Positions 14,232-22,002 of a stretch of DNA of 64,000 nucleotides are shown in pieces. The position numbers were made by a program, and so were the translations under genes. The stretch comes from Phreatobacter oligotrophus (GTDB taxonomy: Bacteria > Pseudomonadota > Alphaproteobacteria > Rhizobiales > Phreatobacteraceae), in contig NZ_PZZL01000005.1 of the NCBI RefSeq assembly GCF_003046185.1, positions 186,001 through 250,000 on the forward strand, written 5' to 3'. The notes under the pieces were generated by a model. That model saw only the letters and a program-made list of their open reading frames with translations, was not told the origin of the DNA and made no database searches. Each line of letters starts with the position of its first letter. Within the stretch, counting starts at the first letter, position 1.

Positions 14232-14339
14232 TCCGCCAAAACGCCTCCGCCTCACCCGGCACGGCATGCCGCCCTGAAATCGCCGTTCTCCTTGCCGAAA
14301 GGTTGCGAGGGGCTTGAGGGGAAGAGAAGGACGCGTTTC

Positions 14340-15521
14340 GTGCGCCACGGTCTCATCACGGCGGCCACCGCCGCCATCATCGCCGCAACCGGCGCGCTGC
14401 TGACGGCCCCGCTGGCCGCAGCGCCCCTGGCAGGTCCACGCCTCGCAGCTCCCGCCACAGCGACATCCGACCTCGTGCCCGTCCAGTACTGGGGCGGCTG
14501 GGGCCCTCGCTACTACGAGTATGACGACGAGCCGCCGGTCTATCGCCGCCGCTATGTCGTGCCGGAGGTCGAGGACGTCATCCCGGCAAGCGAGGCCATC
14601 GCCATCGCCCGCTCCATGGGCTACCGCGCCATTTCAAGGCCGCGCCTTGCCGGCCGCGTCTGGGTGGTCGAGACGGTCGGCGGCTCGGGCCAGCGCGCCC
14701 GGGTGACGCTCAACGCCTATTCCGGCGCGCCCATCAACATCCGCGAGCTGGAGCCCGCCGGTCCCCGCTTCCCGACCCCGCCGGTCTGGCCGGAGGAACG
14801 GCCGAATTTCGGCCGCGAGGGCGGCGTCCGCACACCCCCGCCCATCCGCGAGGGCCGCCTTGATCCCGACGGCCTGCCCCCGCCCGACCGTCCGGAGCGC
14901 CCGGCCCGCCCGGCGCCGAACATCACCGCCCGCGCCGTGCCCGTCCCCGAGCCGCGCCCGAGCCTTGGCCGCGGCCTCGACGAGCGCCCGGCGGAGACCC
15001 CGCCCCTGCCGCCCGTCGCGAGCCCGCCGCCGGCCGAGGCCCCGGTGAGCCCGCCGCCGGCTGCCGCTGTGCCGCCGCGCCGCGTGGATCCCCCGGCCGC
15101 CGTGCCCGTGCCGCAGACGCCGCCGCTCAGCGTCGAGCCGCAGCAGCCGATCAACCCGCCGGCGGCAAGTGCCCCGGCCGTGGAGCCCGCGCCGCCGCCC
15201 GCCGCCGTCGCGCCGCCCGTGGTGGTCGAACCGCCTGCTCCCGCCGTCACCGCACCGCCGGTGGAGCCGGCCCCGCCGGCCGCGGCAACGCCCGCTCCGC
15301 AGGCCGAACGCTCGGCGGTCGAACCGCCGGCCGCGCCAGTTCCCGCCGCCCCTCCGGTGGCTGAGCCGCCGGTCGCGGTGCAGCCGCCCGTGGTGACGCC
15401 GCCGGCCCCAGCGGCGCCCTCCACTACCACGGCCCAGAGGCCGGAGAGCGAAGGCGTGCTGATCGACGGCCGCTTCCTCGGCCCCAATGGCGAGGCGCCG
15501 CCCCCCGGCAGCCGGCCCTGA
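14340..15521 (+). CDS. Exported PepSY-like protein with long proline-rich tail
   Basis: The 393-aa product has a signal peptide or anchor (LITAATAAIIAATGALLTAPLAAAPLAG). A tyrosine-rich patch follows (QYWGGWGPRYYEYDDEPPVYRRR). A PepSY-like domain lies at about 80-135 (IPASEAIAIARSMGYRAI ... VTLNAYSGAPINIREL). The last ~250 residues are almost entirely Pro/Ala/Val/Glu, probably an extended periplasmic or wall-spanning segment. I prefer GTG 14340, which has GAAGGA at good distance, over the upstream TTG at 14292. No specific function can be assigned. The strong terminator at 15554 closes the unit. Confidence 0.72.
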   Translation: MRHGLITAATAAIIAATGALLTAPLAAAPLAGPRLAAPATATSDLVPVQYWGGWGPRYYEYDDEPPVYRRRYVVPEVEDVIPASEAIAIARSMGYRAISRPRLAGRVWVVETVGGSGQRARVTLNAYSGAPINIRELEPAGPRFPTPPVWPEERPNFGREGGVRTPPPIREGRLDPDGLPPPDRPERPARPAPNITARAVPVPEPRPSLGRGLDERPAETPPLPPVASPPPAEAPVSPPPAAAVPPRRVDPPAAVPVPQTPPLSVEPQQPINPPAASAPAVEPAPPPAAVAPPVVVEPPAPAVTAPPVEPAPPAAATPAPQAERSAVEPPAAPVPAAPPVAEPPVAVQPPVVTPPAPAAPSTTTAQRPESEGVLIDGRFLGPNGEAPPPGSRP

Positions 15522-15553
15522 GGTCGCCACTCGCTCCGTCCTCAACATAACGA

Positions 15554-15583
15554 AACGCCCCGGTGATGCCTCACCGGGGCGTT
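15554..15583. terminator. Strong bidirectional hairpin terminator
   Basis: AACGCCCCGGTGA (15554-15566) and TCACCGGGGCGTT (15571-15583) form a perfect 13-bp stem with a 4-nt TGCC loop. It sits between the convergent proline-rich gene and Hsp20 gene, so it can serve both strands. The U-tract is poor. Confidence 0.8.
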
Positions 15584-15655
15584 CGCGCATCTCAGGAAGG
15601 GCCGTTGGAGGGCGGCCCGGCCGTCAAGGTGATGCCGGATCCGGATGTGACGGGA

Positions 15656-16135
15656 TCAGGCGGCCTGGCGGTTGGACGAGCCCTCGATGACCCGCGGCGT
15701 GGCATTGCCGCCGCCGATCGGGATCTGCCGCGGCTTCATGGCCTCGGGGATCTCGCGGACGAGATCGACATGCAGGAGGCCGTGGTCGAGGACCGCACCC
15801 TTCACCTGCACATGGTCGGCGAGCTGGAAGCGGCGCTCGAAGGCGCGGGCGGCGATGCCCTGGTGGAGATAGTCGGGCTTGCCCTCACCCTCGCCCACGG
15901 CCTTCTCGCCGCGGATGGTGAGCGCCTGCTCTTTGACCTCGATGGAGAGGTCCTTGTCGGTGAAGCCCGCCACCGCCACCGAGATGCGGTACGCGTTCTC
16001 GCCGGTGCGCTCGATGTTGTAGGGCGGGTAGGACGGGGCCGGGCCTTCGAGGCCGGCGGCCTGGTCGAGCATGGAGAAGAGACGGTCGAAGCCCACGGTC
16101 GAACGGTAGAGCGGGGCGAGGTCAAAATGGCGCAT
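15656..16135 (-). CDS. Small heat-shock protein, Hsp20/IbpA family
   Basis: This is an ATP-independent holdase chaperone of the cytoplasm. The 159-aa product has the usual N-terminal region (MRHFDLAPLYRSTVGFDRLF), a complete alpha-crystallin domain from about 37 to 130 (YNIERTGENAYRISVAVAGF ... LTIRGEK ... FQLADHVQVKGAVLDHGLLHVDL) and the C-terminal tail IPIGGG. The I-x-I oligomerisation motif is present as IPI. ATG 16135 follows AGGAGG. The leader between promoter and start can fold into three hairpins, with the last covering the ribosome site, which points to an RNA thermometer. Confidence 0.95.
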   Translation of the reverse strand: MRHFDLAPLYRSTVGFDRLFSMLDQAAGLEGPAPSYPPYNIERTGENAYRISVAVAGFTDKDLSIEVKEQALTIRGEKAVGEGEGKPDYLHQGIAARAFERRFQLADHVQVKGAVLDHGLLHVDLVREIPEAMKPRQIPIGGGNATPRVIEGSSNRQAA

Positions 16136-16227
16136 GGATGTCCTCCTTCAAGCGACATCGGAACACGTGAGACCCGCCTGTTGCGGCCGGGTCCGGTTGG
16201 GTGTGCAGCCACTCGGGGCCTGCACAG
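16136..16227 (-). promoter_or_regulatory. Probable ROSE-like RNA thermometer in the hsp20 leader
   Basis: Read on the minus strand, the ~92-nt leader holds three consecutive hairpins. They are GTGCAG/CTGCAC (16203-16225), GACCCG/CGGGTC (16171-16193) and GATGTC/GACATC (16137-16159). The AGGAGG ribosome site (16142-16147) lies inside the last hairpin, facing a TCGCT sequence that matches the U(U/C)GCU hallmark of ROSE elements. ROSE thermometers control hsp20 genes in rhizobia, so heat-melting control of translation is expected here. The folding was done by eye. Confidence 0.72.
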
Positions 16228-16233
16228 AAAGAG

Positions 16234-16262
16234 AGTTAGGAAGCCCGTTTCGGTCGCGCAAG
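16234..16262 (-). promoter_or_regulatory. Candidate promoter of hsp20 (RpoH-like)
   Basis: On the minus strand CTTGCG (16257-16262) and CTAACT (16234-16239) are separated by 17 bp. The CTTG start of the -35 box resembles alphaproteobacterial heat-shock sigma-32 promoters. Initiation about 7 bases downstream would place the first leader hairpin right at the 5' end. Confidence 0.5.
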
Positions 16263-16401
16263 GGGGGATCGGAGCGCGATTTTTCCGCATGAAGGCCGGG
16301 TGAACGCCGCTTTCCGGGAGGGTTCAGGCGGCAGGCGGCAGAGTGGCGACCATCATGGACCCGTCGCCTGTCCCGGCGGGTCGTCCAGAACGGGTCCCGC
16401 C

Positions 16402-16773
16402 ATGCGGCTCTCCTCCACTACCCTCGCCTCGCGCTCGCCGGCCGTGCTCGGCATCGTCGCCGCCTCCACCACCATCGCCCTCGCCGTGGCGCTGCTCGCC
16501 TGCGCCGGCGGCCTCGCCCGCGCCGACGAGGCTGGCCGCCGTCGCCCCGCGCCGCAGGAGATGAGCGCCGCCGACGTGCCCGCCAGGCTCTCCCAGCGCG
16601 GCTATGCCGTCACCGACCCGGTCGTGCGCCGCGGCAGCACCTACCTCACCCACGGCACCGACCGCTTCGGCCAGCGCCTGCGGCTCGTCATGGACGCGCG
16701 CAATGGCGAGCTGATCGGCCTGAGGGTCGTCGGCGAAGGCCGGGCGCCGCGCACGCCGCAAGGGGCGCCGTGA
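16402..16773 (+). CDS. Small exported PepSY-like protein
   Basis: The 123-aa product has a signal sequence (VLGIVAASTTIALAVALLACAGGLARADE) and a short PepSY-like domain (VPARLSQRGYAVTDPVVRRGSTYL ... RLVMDARNGELIGLRVVGEG). Domains of this kind occur in periplasmic proteins and are proposed to bind or inhibit peptidases, but no target is evident. ATG 16402 has only a weak ribosome site, so the start is less certain; a GTG at 16300 would add 34 unlikely residues. It precedes another small exported protein gene by 93 bp. Confidence 0.65.
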   Translation: MRLSSTTLASRSPAVLGIVAASTTIALAVALLACAGGLARADEAGRRRPAPQEMSAADVPARLSQRGYAVTDPVVRRGSTYLTHGTDRFGQRLRLVMDARNGELIGLRVVGEGRAPRTPQGAP

Positions 16774-16866
16774 CCTTAAGCGGCGGTCTCACCTTGCGGC
16801 AGGCGGCGATATCGCCAAGACTGCCGAGGCAAGAAGACTGCGAACGCAAATCCCGGGAGGACCGCC

Positions 16867-17262
16867 ATGAAGACGCCGACCCTCGCCGCTCTCATCCTCG
16901 CCGCCACGTCAGCCACGGCCAGCGCCATGCCTTTGGTCGCGCCCGCCCCGCTCGAGGGGCCACTCGTCCAGGTGCAGGATTGCGGGCCGCCGATCCGCCG
17001 GATCCAGATCGATCCCTTCACCGGCGAGCAGCGGCTTGTCTGGATCCGCCGCCCCTGTGGCCCGGGCAATTATGGCGGCAGCGGCTGGGGTGGCCCGCGC
17101 GTCTATGAGGAGCGTCCCTACTACCGGCCGGCGCCGCGCTATTACGAGCCGCCGCCGGTGCGCTACTACGAGGAGGAGCCGGTCTATCGCCCGCGCCGTC
17201 CGCCGGCGCCCGGCTGGGAGCGCGATCCCTATACCGGCCGCGACACCCGCATCCTGCGCTGA
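16867..17262 (+). CDS. Small exported Tyr/Pro/Arg-rich protein
   Basis: The 131-aa product starts with a clear signal peptide (MKTPTLAALILAATSATASAM). It contains two cysteines (DCGPPIRR and RRPCGPGNYGG) that could form a disulphide in the periplasm, and a low-complexity tail rich in Tyr, Pro, Arg and Glu (YEERPYYRPAPRYYEPPP). It ends with WERDPYTGRDTRILR. GGGAGG lies at proper distance before ATG 16867. I do not recognise the family; similar Tyr/Pro-rich exported proteins are common in Hyphomicrobiales. Confidence 0.7.
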   Translation: MKTPTLAALILAATSATASAMPLVAPAPLEGPLVQVQDCGPPIRRIQIDPFTGEQRLVWIRRPCGPGNYGGSGWGGPRVYEERPYYRPAPRYYEPPPVRYYEEEPVYRPRRPPAPGWERDPYTGRDTRILR

Positions 17263-17336
17263 CCGCCCGGCGCGGCCATGGTAAGCGGGCAAGAGCCCTG
17301 AACGCTCCCGCCGCCGATTCGTGAGCCCTGCTGCCG

Positions 17337-18287
17337 ATGGACCTCGTCGCGCTTCCCGACTGGCCGATCCCGCCCGGCGTCCGCGCCGGGACGATCACCA
17401 CCGAGGACCGCATCCCCATCCGCTATGCCCGCTGGGAGGCGACCGGCGCGCCGCGCCGCGGCACCGTGGTCATCTGCCAGGGCCGGGCCGAGTTCATCGA
17501 GAAATATATCGAGGTGATCCCGGAACTGCGCGAACGCGGCTTCGGCGTCCTCGCCTTCGACTGGCGCGGCCAGGGTGGCTCGGGCCGGCTGCTGTCCGAT
17601 GGCCGCAAGGGCCATGCCCGCCGCTTCGCCCATTACCAGCGCGACCTCGAAGCGGTCATGACCCTCATCGGCCTGCCGGATTGCCGCCCGCCCTACTTCG
17701 CCCTCGGCCATTCCATGGGCGGCGCCATCCTCATCGAGGCGGCGAAGGCCGGCCGCACCTGGTTCGACCGGATGGTGCTCACCGCCCCCATGGTGAAGCT
17801 GCGCCAGGTGAGCCATCCCAAGGCGCTCGGCCTGATGCTCGGCGCCCTGTCGCTCGCCGGCCTCGGCGGCATGGTCATCCCCGGCGGTTCGGCCAAGCCC
17901 ATGGCGCTGAAGCCCTTCGAGGGCAATCCGGTGACGCAGGACCCGGAGCGCTATGCCCGCACCGCCGCCTATGCGCTGGCCGACGTCCGCCTCGGCCTTG
18001 GCGCGCCCACCATCGGCTGGCTGCGCGAGGCCCTCGCGGTGACGCAGCGCTTCGCCCATCCGCTCTACACGCGCGACATCCGCCAGCCCATGCTGCTGAT
18101 GGGCGCCGCGCTCGACCCGCTGGTGGACACGCCGGCCGTGGAGGATTTCGCCCGCCGCGCCAAGGCCGTGGGCTGCGTCGTCGTGCCGGGTGCGAAACAC
18201 GAATTGCTGCAGGAGCGCGACACCATCCGCAGCCAGTTCTGGGCCGCCTTCGACGCCTTCATTCCCGGCGAACAGGCCTATCTCTGA
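17337..18287 (+). CDS. Alpha/beta hydrolase, lysophospholipase (PldB) type
   Basis: The 316-aa product is a cytoplasmic serine hydrolase resembling lysophospholipase L2 and monoacylglycerol lipase. The nucleophile elbow is GHSMGG (Ser at about 129), the acid is Asp in GAALDPLVDT and the base is His in VPGAKHELLQER. The region IVICQGRAEFIEKY carries the oxyanion strand. Its 3' end meets the convergent HisN-type gene with only 3 bp between stops. The natural lipid substrate cannot be read from the sequence. Confidence 0.85.
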   Translation: MDLVALPDWPIPPGVRAGTITTEDRIPIRYARWEATGAPRRGTVVICQGRAEFIEKYIEVIPELRERGFGVLAFDWRGQGGSGRLLSDGRKGHARRFAHYQRDLEAVMTLIGLPDCRPPYFALGHSMGGAILIEAAKAGRTWFDRMVLTAPMVKLRQVSHPKALGLMLGALSLAGLGGMVIPGGSAKPMALKPFEGNPVTQDPERYARTAAYALADVRLGLGAPTIGWLREALAVTQRFAHPLYTRDIRQPMLLMGAALDPLVDTPAVEDFARRAKAVGCVVVPGAKHELLQERDTIRSQFWAAFDAFIPGEQAYL

Positions 18288-18290
18288 ACC

Positions 18291-19073
18291 TCAAGGATTG
18301 AGGATCGCCAGCGCCTCGGCATGGACTCGCTTGTCACCGGCCGCGACGATGCGGCCGCCGCCGCTGGCGGGACCGCCGTCCCAGGTGGTGACGATGCCGC
18401 CCGCGCCCTCGATAATCGGCACCAGCGCGGCGATGTCATAGGGCTTCAGGCCCGCCTCGACCACGAGGTCGACATGGCCGGCGGCCAGCATGCAATAGGC
18501 GTAGCAATCGGCGCCGTAGCGATAGGTGCGGCAGCGCGCCTCGACCTGCTCGAACAGGCCCTTGGTCTCCGCATCGAAGAGCTTCGGCGAGGTCGTCATG
18601 ATGGTCGCCGCCTCGAGGCCGGTGCAGGGCCGGGTGCGAAGGCTGCGCTGGCCCGCCGGGCCCTCGTAGCGCGCCGCGGCGCCGTCGCCCCAGAAGCGCT
18701 CGCCGATGAAGGGCTGGTGCATCATGCCGAAGATCGGCGTGCCCTGGCGGGCGAGACCGATCAGCGTGCCCCAGACCGGAATGCCGGCGATGAAGGCCTT
18801 GGTGCCGTCGATGGGATCGAGAATCCAGACATGCTCGGCATCCTCGTTCTCCGCGCCATATTCCTCGCCGACGATGCCGTGGGCCGGGAAGGTGCGCTTG
18901 ATCAGCTGGCGCATCACCGCCTCGCCGGCGCGGTCGCCCTCCGTGACGGGGTCGAAGGCGCCAAGGCCCGCCTTGTTCTCCACACCGATGGAGGAGCGGA
19001 AGAAGGGCAGGATCGCCTCGCCTGACAGGCGGGCGAGGTCGCGGACGAAGCTTTCGAAATCGACGGCGCTCAA
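18291..19073 (-). CDS. hisN: Histidinol-phosphatase, inositol monophosphatase family
   Basis: The 260-aa product belongs to the Mg-dependent inositol monophosphatase superfamily. Metal-binding motifs are GEEYG (about 70), WILDPIDGTKAFI (about 84-96) and YGADCYAYCMLAAGHVDLVVEAGLKPYDIAA near the C terminus. The KAFI after DPIDGT is typical of the HisN branch that dephosphorylates histidinol phosphate, rather than SuhB or CysQ. The start is TTG at 19073 with AAGGA 8 bases upstream; no better ATG is available. No other his genes are nearby, which is usual for this branch. Confidence 0.82.
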   Translation of the reverse strand: MSAVDFESFVRDLARLSGEAILPFFRSSIGVENKAGLGAFDPVTEGDRAGEAVMRQLIKRTFPAHGIVGEEYGAENEDAEHVWILDPIDGTKAFIAGIPVWGTLIGLARQGTPIFGMMHQPFIGERFWGDGAAARYEGPAGQRSLRTRPCTGLEAATIMTTSPKLFDAETKGLFEQVEARCRTYRYGADCYAYCMLAAGHVDLVVEAGLKPYDIAALVPIIEGAGGIVTTWDGGPASGGGRIVAAGDKRVHAEALAILNP

Positions 19074-19260
19074 GGGGGGCGTCCTTCTCTGTCGGCCGGG
19101 CCCCGTCCTATAGGCAGGCCGCCCCGCCGCGGCAATGGGAGAGCCGCTCCCGCCATTGCGGCATCATGCGCGTGAGGAGGTCCAGCGCTGTGCCGTGCGT
19201 GCTTGCCGATGGGGGAGGCGGCGGGCAGTGTCGCCGCCCGACGAGAAAGGCAGCCTACCG

Positions 19261-20517
19261 GTGACCGAGCAGACCTCCACCCGCATGGGCGCCGTCGGCG
19301 TGACCCTCGCCGTCCTCGTCGCGGTGCTCGCCACGGCCACCCTGATGAGCCAGTTCTTCCGCAACTCGGTGGGCGTCATCGCGACCACCCTTGCGGGCGA
19401 GCTCGGCCTCGACCCGGACCAGCTCGGCCTCGTCGCCTCCTCCTTCTTCCTCATCTTCGCGCTCTGCCAGATCCCCGTCGGCATCGTCATCGACCGCTGG
19501 GGCCCGCGCACCGCCCTCCTCGGCTCCGGCCTCTTCGTGGTGGCGGGGTCGATCGTCTTCGCCAGCGCCACCGGACAGGCGGGCCTCGTCGCCGGCCGCC
19601 TTCTCCTCGGCATCGGATGCTCGACCTTCTTCATGGCGCCGCTTGTCGTCTATGCCCGCAGCTTCGACCCGGCGGTCTTTGCCAGCCTCACCGGCTTCCA
19701 GATCGCCTTCTCGAGCCTCGGCACGCTCATCGCCACCGCGCCGCTCGGCTGGATGACCGCCACCCATGGCTGGCGGTCGGCCTTCCTGCTCGCCGCCGCC
19801 GTCTCCGCCCTGCTCCTCCTCGCCATCCTCCTCGTCGTCCGCGGCCCTGCCACCGGCCGCCTGGCGGGAGCCAAGCCCGAGACGCTCCGCCAGGCCTTTG
19901 CCGGCATCGGCGCCGTGGTGAGGACTAAGGGCTTCGTGCCGCTCTTCCTCATGTCCTTCTCAACCTATTCCACCTTCGGCCTTATCATCGGCCTCTGGGG
20001 CGGCCCCTATCTCGCCCATGTCCACGGCGCCGACCTCGCCATGCAGGGCAAGGTGCTCTTCGCCATGGCGCTGGCGCAGATCATCGGGACGATGGCCTGG
20101 GGTTCGGCCGACCGCATCGCCGGCGCCTACAAGCCGGTGGCGGTCACCGGGGCCGCGCTCTCGCTCGTGCTGATGGCCGCGCTCATCCTCGGCGGCGCCG
20201 CCTCGCCGCTGGCCGCCGCCGTGCTCATGGCGGTGCTCGGCTTCTCCTGCGCCTTCACGCCGGTCCTTGTCGCCCATTCCAAGGCGCTGTTCCCGCCCGA
20301 GCTCACCGGCCGCGGCCTGTCGCTCATCAACATGGGGACGATGAGCGGCAGCTTCGCCACGCAATGGATCACCGGCCTTGCGGTGAAGGGCGTGGCGGGC
20401 GGCGCGGCCGTCTATCCGCTCACCGCCTTCCAGCTCGCCTTCGCGATGCAGGCCGCGCTCCTCGCCTGCGCCACCCTCGCCTATCTCAGGGCCCCGGACC
20501 CCCGCCGCGGCCTCTGA
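19261..20517 (+). CDS. Major facilitator superfamily transporter
   Basis: The 418-aa product shows about 12 hydrophobic segments. The MFS loop 2-3 motif is VGIVIDRWGPRTALLGSGL. Helix 5 carries LLLGIGCSTFFMAPLVVYARSF. The substrate is not evident; the sequence resembles small-molecule efflux or cyanate/nitrate-type carriers only in general form. I chose GTG 19261, which begins just before the first helix; the frame stays open upstream to 19135 without a signal. It is transcribed divergently from hisN, and its stop is followed by the sRNA locus. Confidence 0.85.
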   Translation: MTEQTSTRMGAVGVTLAVLVAVLATATLMSQFFRNSVGVIATTLAGELGLDPDQLGLVASSFFLIFALCQIPVGIVIDRWGPRTALLGSGLFVVAGSIVFASATGQAGLVAGRLLLGIGCSTFFMAPLVVYARSFDPAVFASLTGFQIAFSSLGTLIATAPLGWMTATHGWRSAFLLAAAVSALLLLAILLVVRGPATGRLAGAKPETLRQAFAGIGAVVRTKGFVPLFLMSFSTYSTFGLIIGLWGGPYLAHVHGADLAMQGKVLFAMALAQIIGTMAWGSADRIAGAYKPVAVTGAALSLVLMAALILGGAASPLAAAVLMAVLGFSCAFTPVLVAHSKALFPPELTGRGLSLINMGTMSGSFATQWITGLAVKGVAGGAAVYPLTAFQLAFAMQAALLACATLAYLRAPDPRRGL

Positions 20518-20560
20518 CGCGAAGCTGTATTATCGGTCGCAAAAAAATGGGACAGCCTTC

Positions 20561-20589
20561 TTGCCTTTTCCGGCGACCCTAGGCATATT
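20561..20589 (+). promoter_or_regulatory. Sigma-70-type promoter of the sRNA
   Basis: TTGCCT (20561-20566) and CATATT (20584-20589) are separated by exactly 17 bp. Initiation would fall near 20596, just before the first sRNA hairpin. Confidence 0.6.
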
Positions 20590-20595
20590 GTTGCA

Positions 20596-20688
20596 GCGCG
20601 GTATCGCCTTGCGATGCCCCGCAGCCCTCCTTGGGCGTTTCCTCCCTAGACTTGGGCCGCTCACGAAAGTGAGCGGCCTCTTTCTTTT
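20596..20688 (+). ncRNA. Probable trans-acting small RNA with CU-rich anti-SD motifs
   Basis: The predicted transcript is about 93 nt. It starts with hairpin GGTATCGC/GCGATGCC (with one wobble pair), continues with GCCC-TCCTT-GGGC, then an unpaired GTTTCCTCCC stretch, and ends with a classic terminator. Exposed TCCT and CCTCCC segments complement ribosome-binding sites, the usual targeting mode of alphaproteobacterial sRNAs. The layout recalls the suhB/MmgR-type RNAs of Hyphomicrobiales, but I cannot confirm the family. No open frame is present. Confidence 0.6.
20656..20688 (+). terminator. Rho-independent terminator of the sRNA
   Basis: GCCGCTCAC (20656-20664), a GAAA tetraloop and GTGAGCGGC (20669-20677) form a perfect 9-bp stem followed by the T-rich CTCTTTCTTTT. 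Confidence 0.88.
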
Positions 20689-20905
20689 GCGGAGGCTACA
20701 AAATCGTTTGAAAACAACGATTTGGGCCCAGTTTCCCCGCCACGTCAGGGGTTCTCCAAAACCGTATAAAATCTAAAAATGGGTGACTGGCCTTGTGCGC
20801 CGCACCCTGATCGACCGATCAGCACGACGGAATCGTGACAAGCCCTCCCTCGGTCGAAACCGGGCCCGCCGGGCTCGTCATGCAAAATTGTGGGGGCAGA
20901 TACGG

Positions 20906-21799
20906 CTATTCCGCGGCGATGCGCCAGTCGCCGCCGCGCTCCAGCGGCAGCCGCGCCAGGGCCTCCGCCAGCACCATCATGTCGGCCTGCAGCTGCGGGA
21001 AATGGTCGGTGAGGCGATAGCTGCGCTCGTCCATGTAGAGGGCGCGGTTGATCTCGATCTGCACCGCGTGGACGCCCGTCTGCGGCTGGCCGTAATGCTC
21101 GGTGATGAAGCCGCCGGCATAGGGCTTGTTGCGCACCACGTTGTAGCCGCACTCGCGCAGCACCGCCTCGATGAGGTCGCCGACTGCCGGGGCGCAGCTC
21201 GTGCCGTAGCGATCGCCGATGACCATGTCGGCGCGCGGCCGGTCCTCGCGGACCGGCGCCATGGACGGCATGGAATGGCAGTCGACCAGCAGCGCCCCGC
21301 CGAAGGCCCGGTGCGTCGCCGAGATGAGACGCCTCAGGGCGCGGTGGTAGGGCTTGTAGAGCGTCTCGATGCGCATCAGCGCCTCGTCCACCGGCAGGCG
21401 GCGGGCATAGATCTCCTGCGCCTCGCCGACGACGCGCGGGATGGTGCCGAGGCCGCCGGCGACCCGCATGGAGCGGGTGTTGGCGAAGGTCGGCAGCCGC
21501 CCGTCGAACATGCGGGGGTCGAGCTCGTAGGGCTCGCGGTTCACGTCGACCATGGAGCGGGGGAAATGCACCCGCATCAGCGGCATGCCCCGCTCGACCA
21601 CGCCGGCGAACAGCGAATCCACCGCCGTATCCTCAGAGCGGCGGAGCAGCGCCATGTCGAGACGGACCTGGCGGAGGAACTGCGGCGGATAGACCCTGCC
21701 CGAATGCGGCGAGTTGAAGATCACCGCCGCGCGCATCTCCACCGGTTCGAGCGCCTCGAAAGCTGGGTCGATGTCGCAGATCGCCGGGTCCGTCATCAT
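20906..21799 (-). CDS. N-formylglutamate amidohydrolase family protein
   Basis: This family hydrolyses N-formyl-L-glutamate to glutamate and formate, the last step of one histidine-degradation route. The family motifs are present: IFNSPHSGRVYPP near the N terminus, PRSMVDVNREPYELDPRMF, ALLVDCHSMPSM with the metal-ligand Asp-x-His, and HAVQIEINRALYMDE. No hut genes are nearby, so the physiological substrate could be another N-acyl amino acid. I use ATG 21799; a GTG at 21826 would add nine residues and both have weak ribosome sites. It is divergent from cpdR, a pairing commonly seen in this order. Confidence 0.85.
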   Translation of the reverse strand: MMTDPAICDIDPAFEALEPVEMRAAVIFNSPHSGRVYPPQFLRQVRLDMALLRRSEDTAVDSLFAGVVERGMPLMRVHFPRSMVDVNREPYELDPRMFDGRLPTFANTRSMRVAGGLGTIPRVVGEAQEIYARRLPVDEALMRIETLYKPYHRALRRLISATHRAFGGALLVDCHSMPSMAPVREDRPRADMVIGDRYGTSCAPAVGDLIEAVLRECGYNVVRNKPYAGGFITEHYGQPQTGVHAVQIEINRALYMDERSYRLTDHFPQLQADMMVLAEALARLPLERGGDWRIAAE

Positions 21800-22002
21800 C
21801 CGTCCGTCGCTGGGTCTTGTCCGCACATTAGCGCGCGGGCCCGCGCTGTGAACCCCCGCCGCTGCGGGGCCGGTGCGCCGAGGCCGTTTTCGGGCGGTCC
21901 GTTCACCAAGCCTTTACCAAGTTCCGGCTTGATGGCCACAACCGGGATCGGGTTCGCTACACCGCTCTCCCGACGACGGACGGACTGAGGATCGCATTCG
22001 GC

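Larger units (their letters stand above)
20518..20905. other. Intergenic region holding an sRNA and several palindromes
   Basis: This 388-bp stretch has no protein gene. Its left half holds a promoter, an sRNA and its terminator (20561-20688). The right half (20689-20905) has an AT-rich patch around 20755-20780 and several perfect inverted repeats: AAATCGTT/AACGATTT (20701-20723), CTGATCG/CGATCAG (20807-20822) and CACGA/TCGTG (20823-20837). Some of the latter may terminate the minus-strand N-formylglutamate amidohydrolase transcript. Confidence 0.6.
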
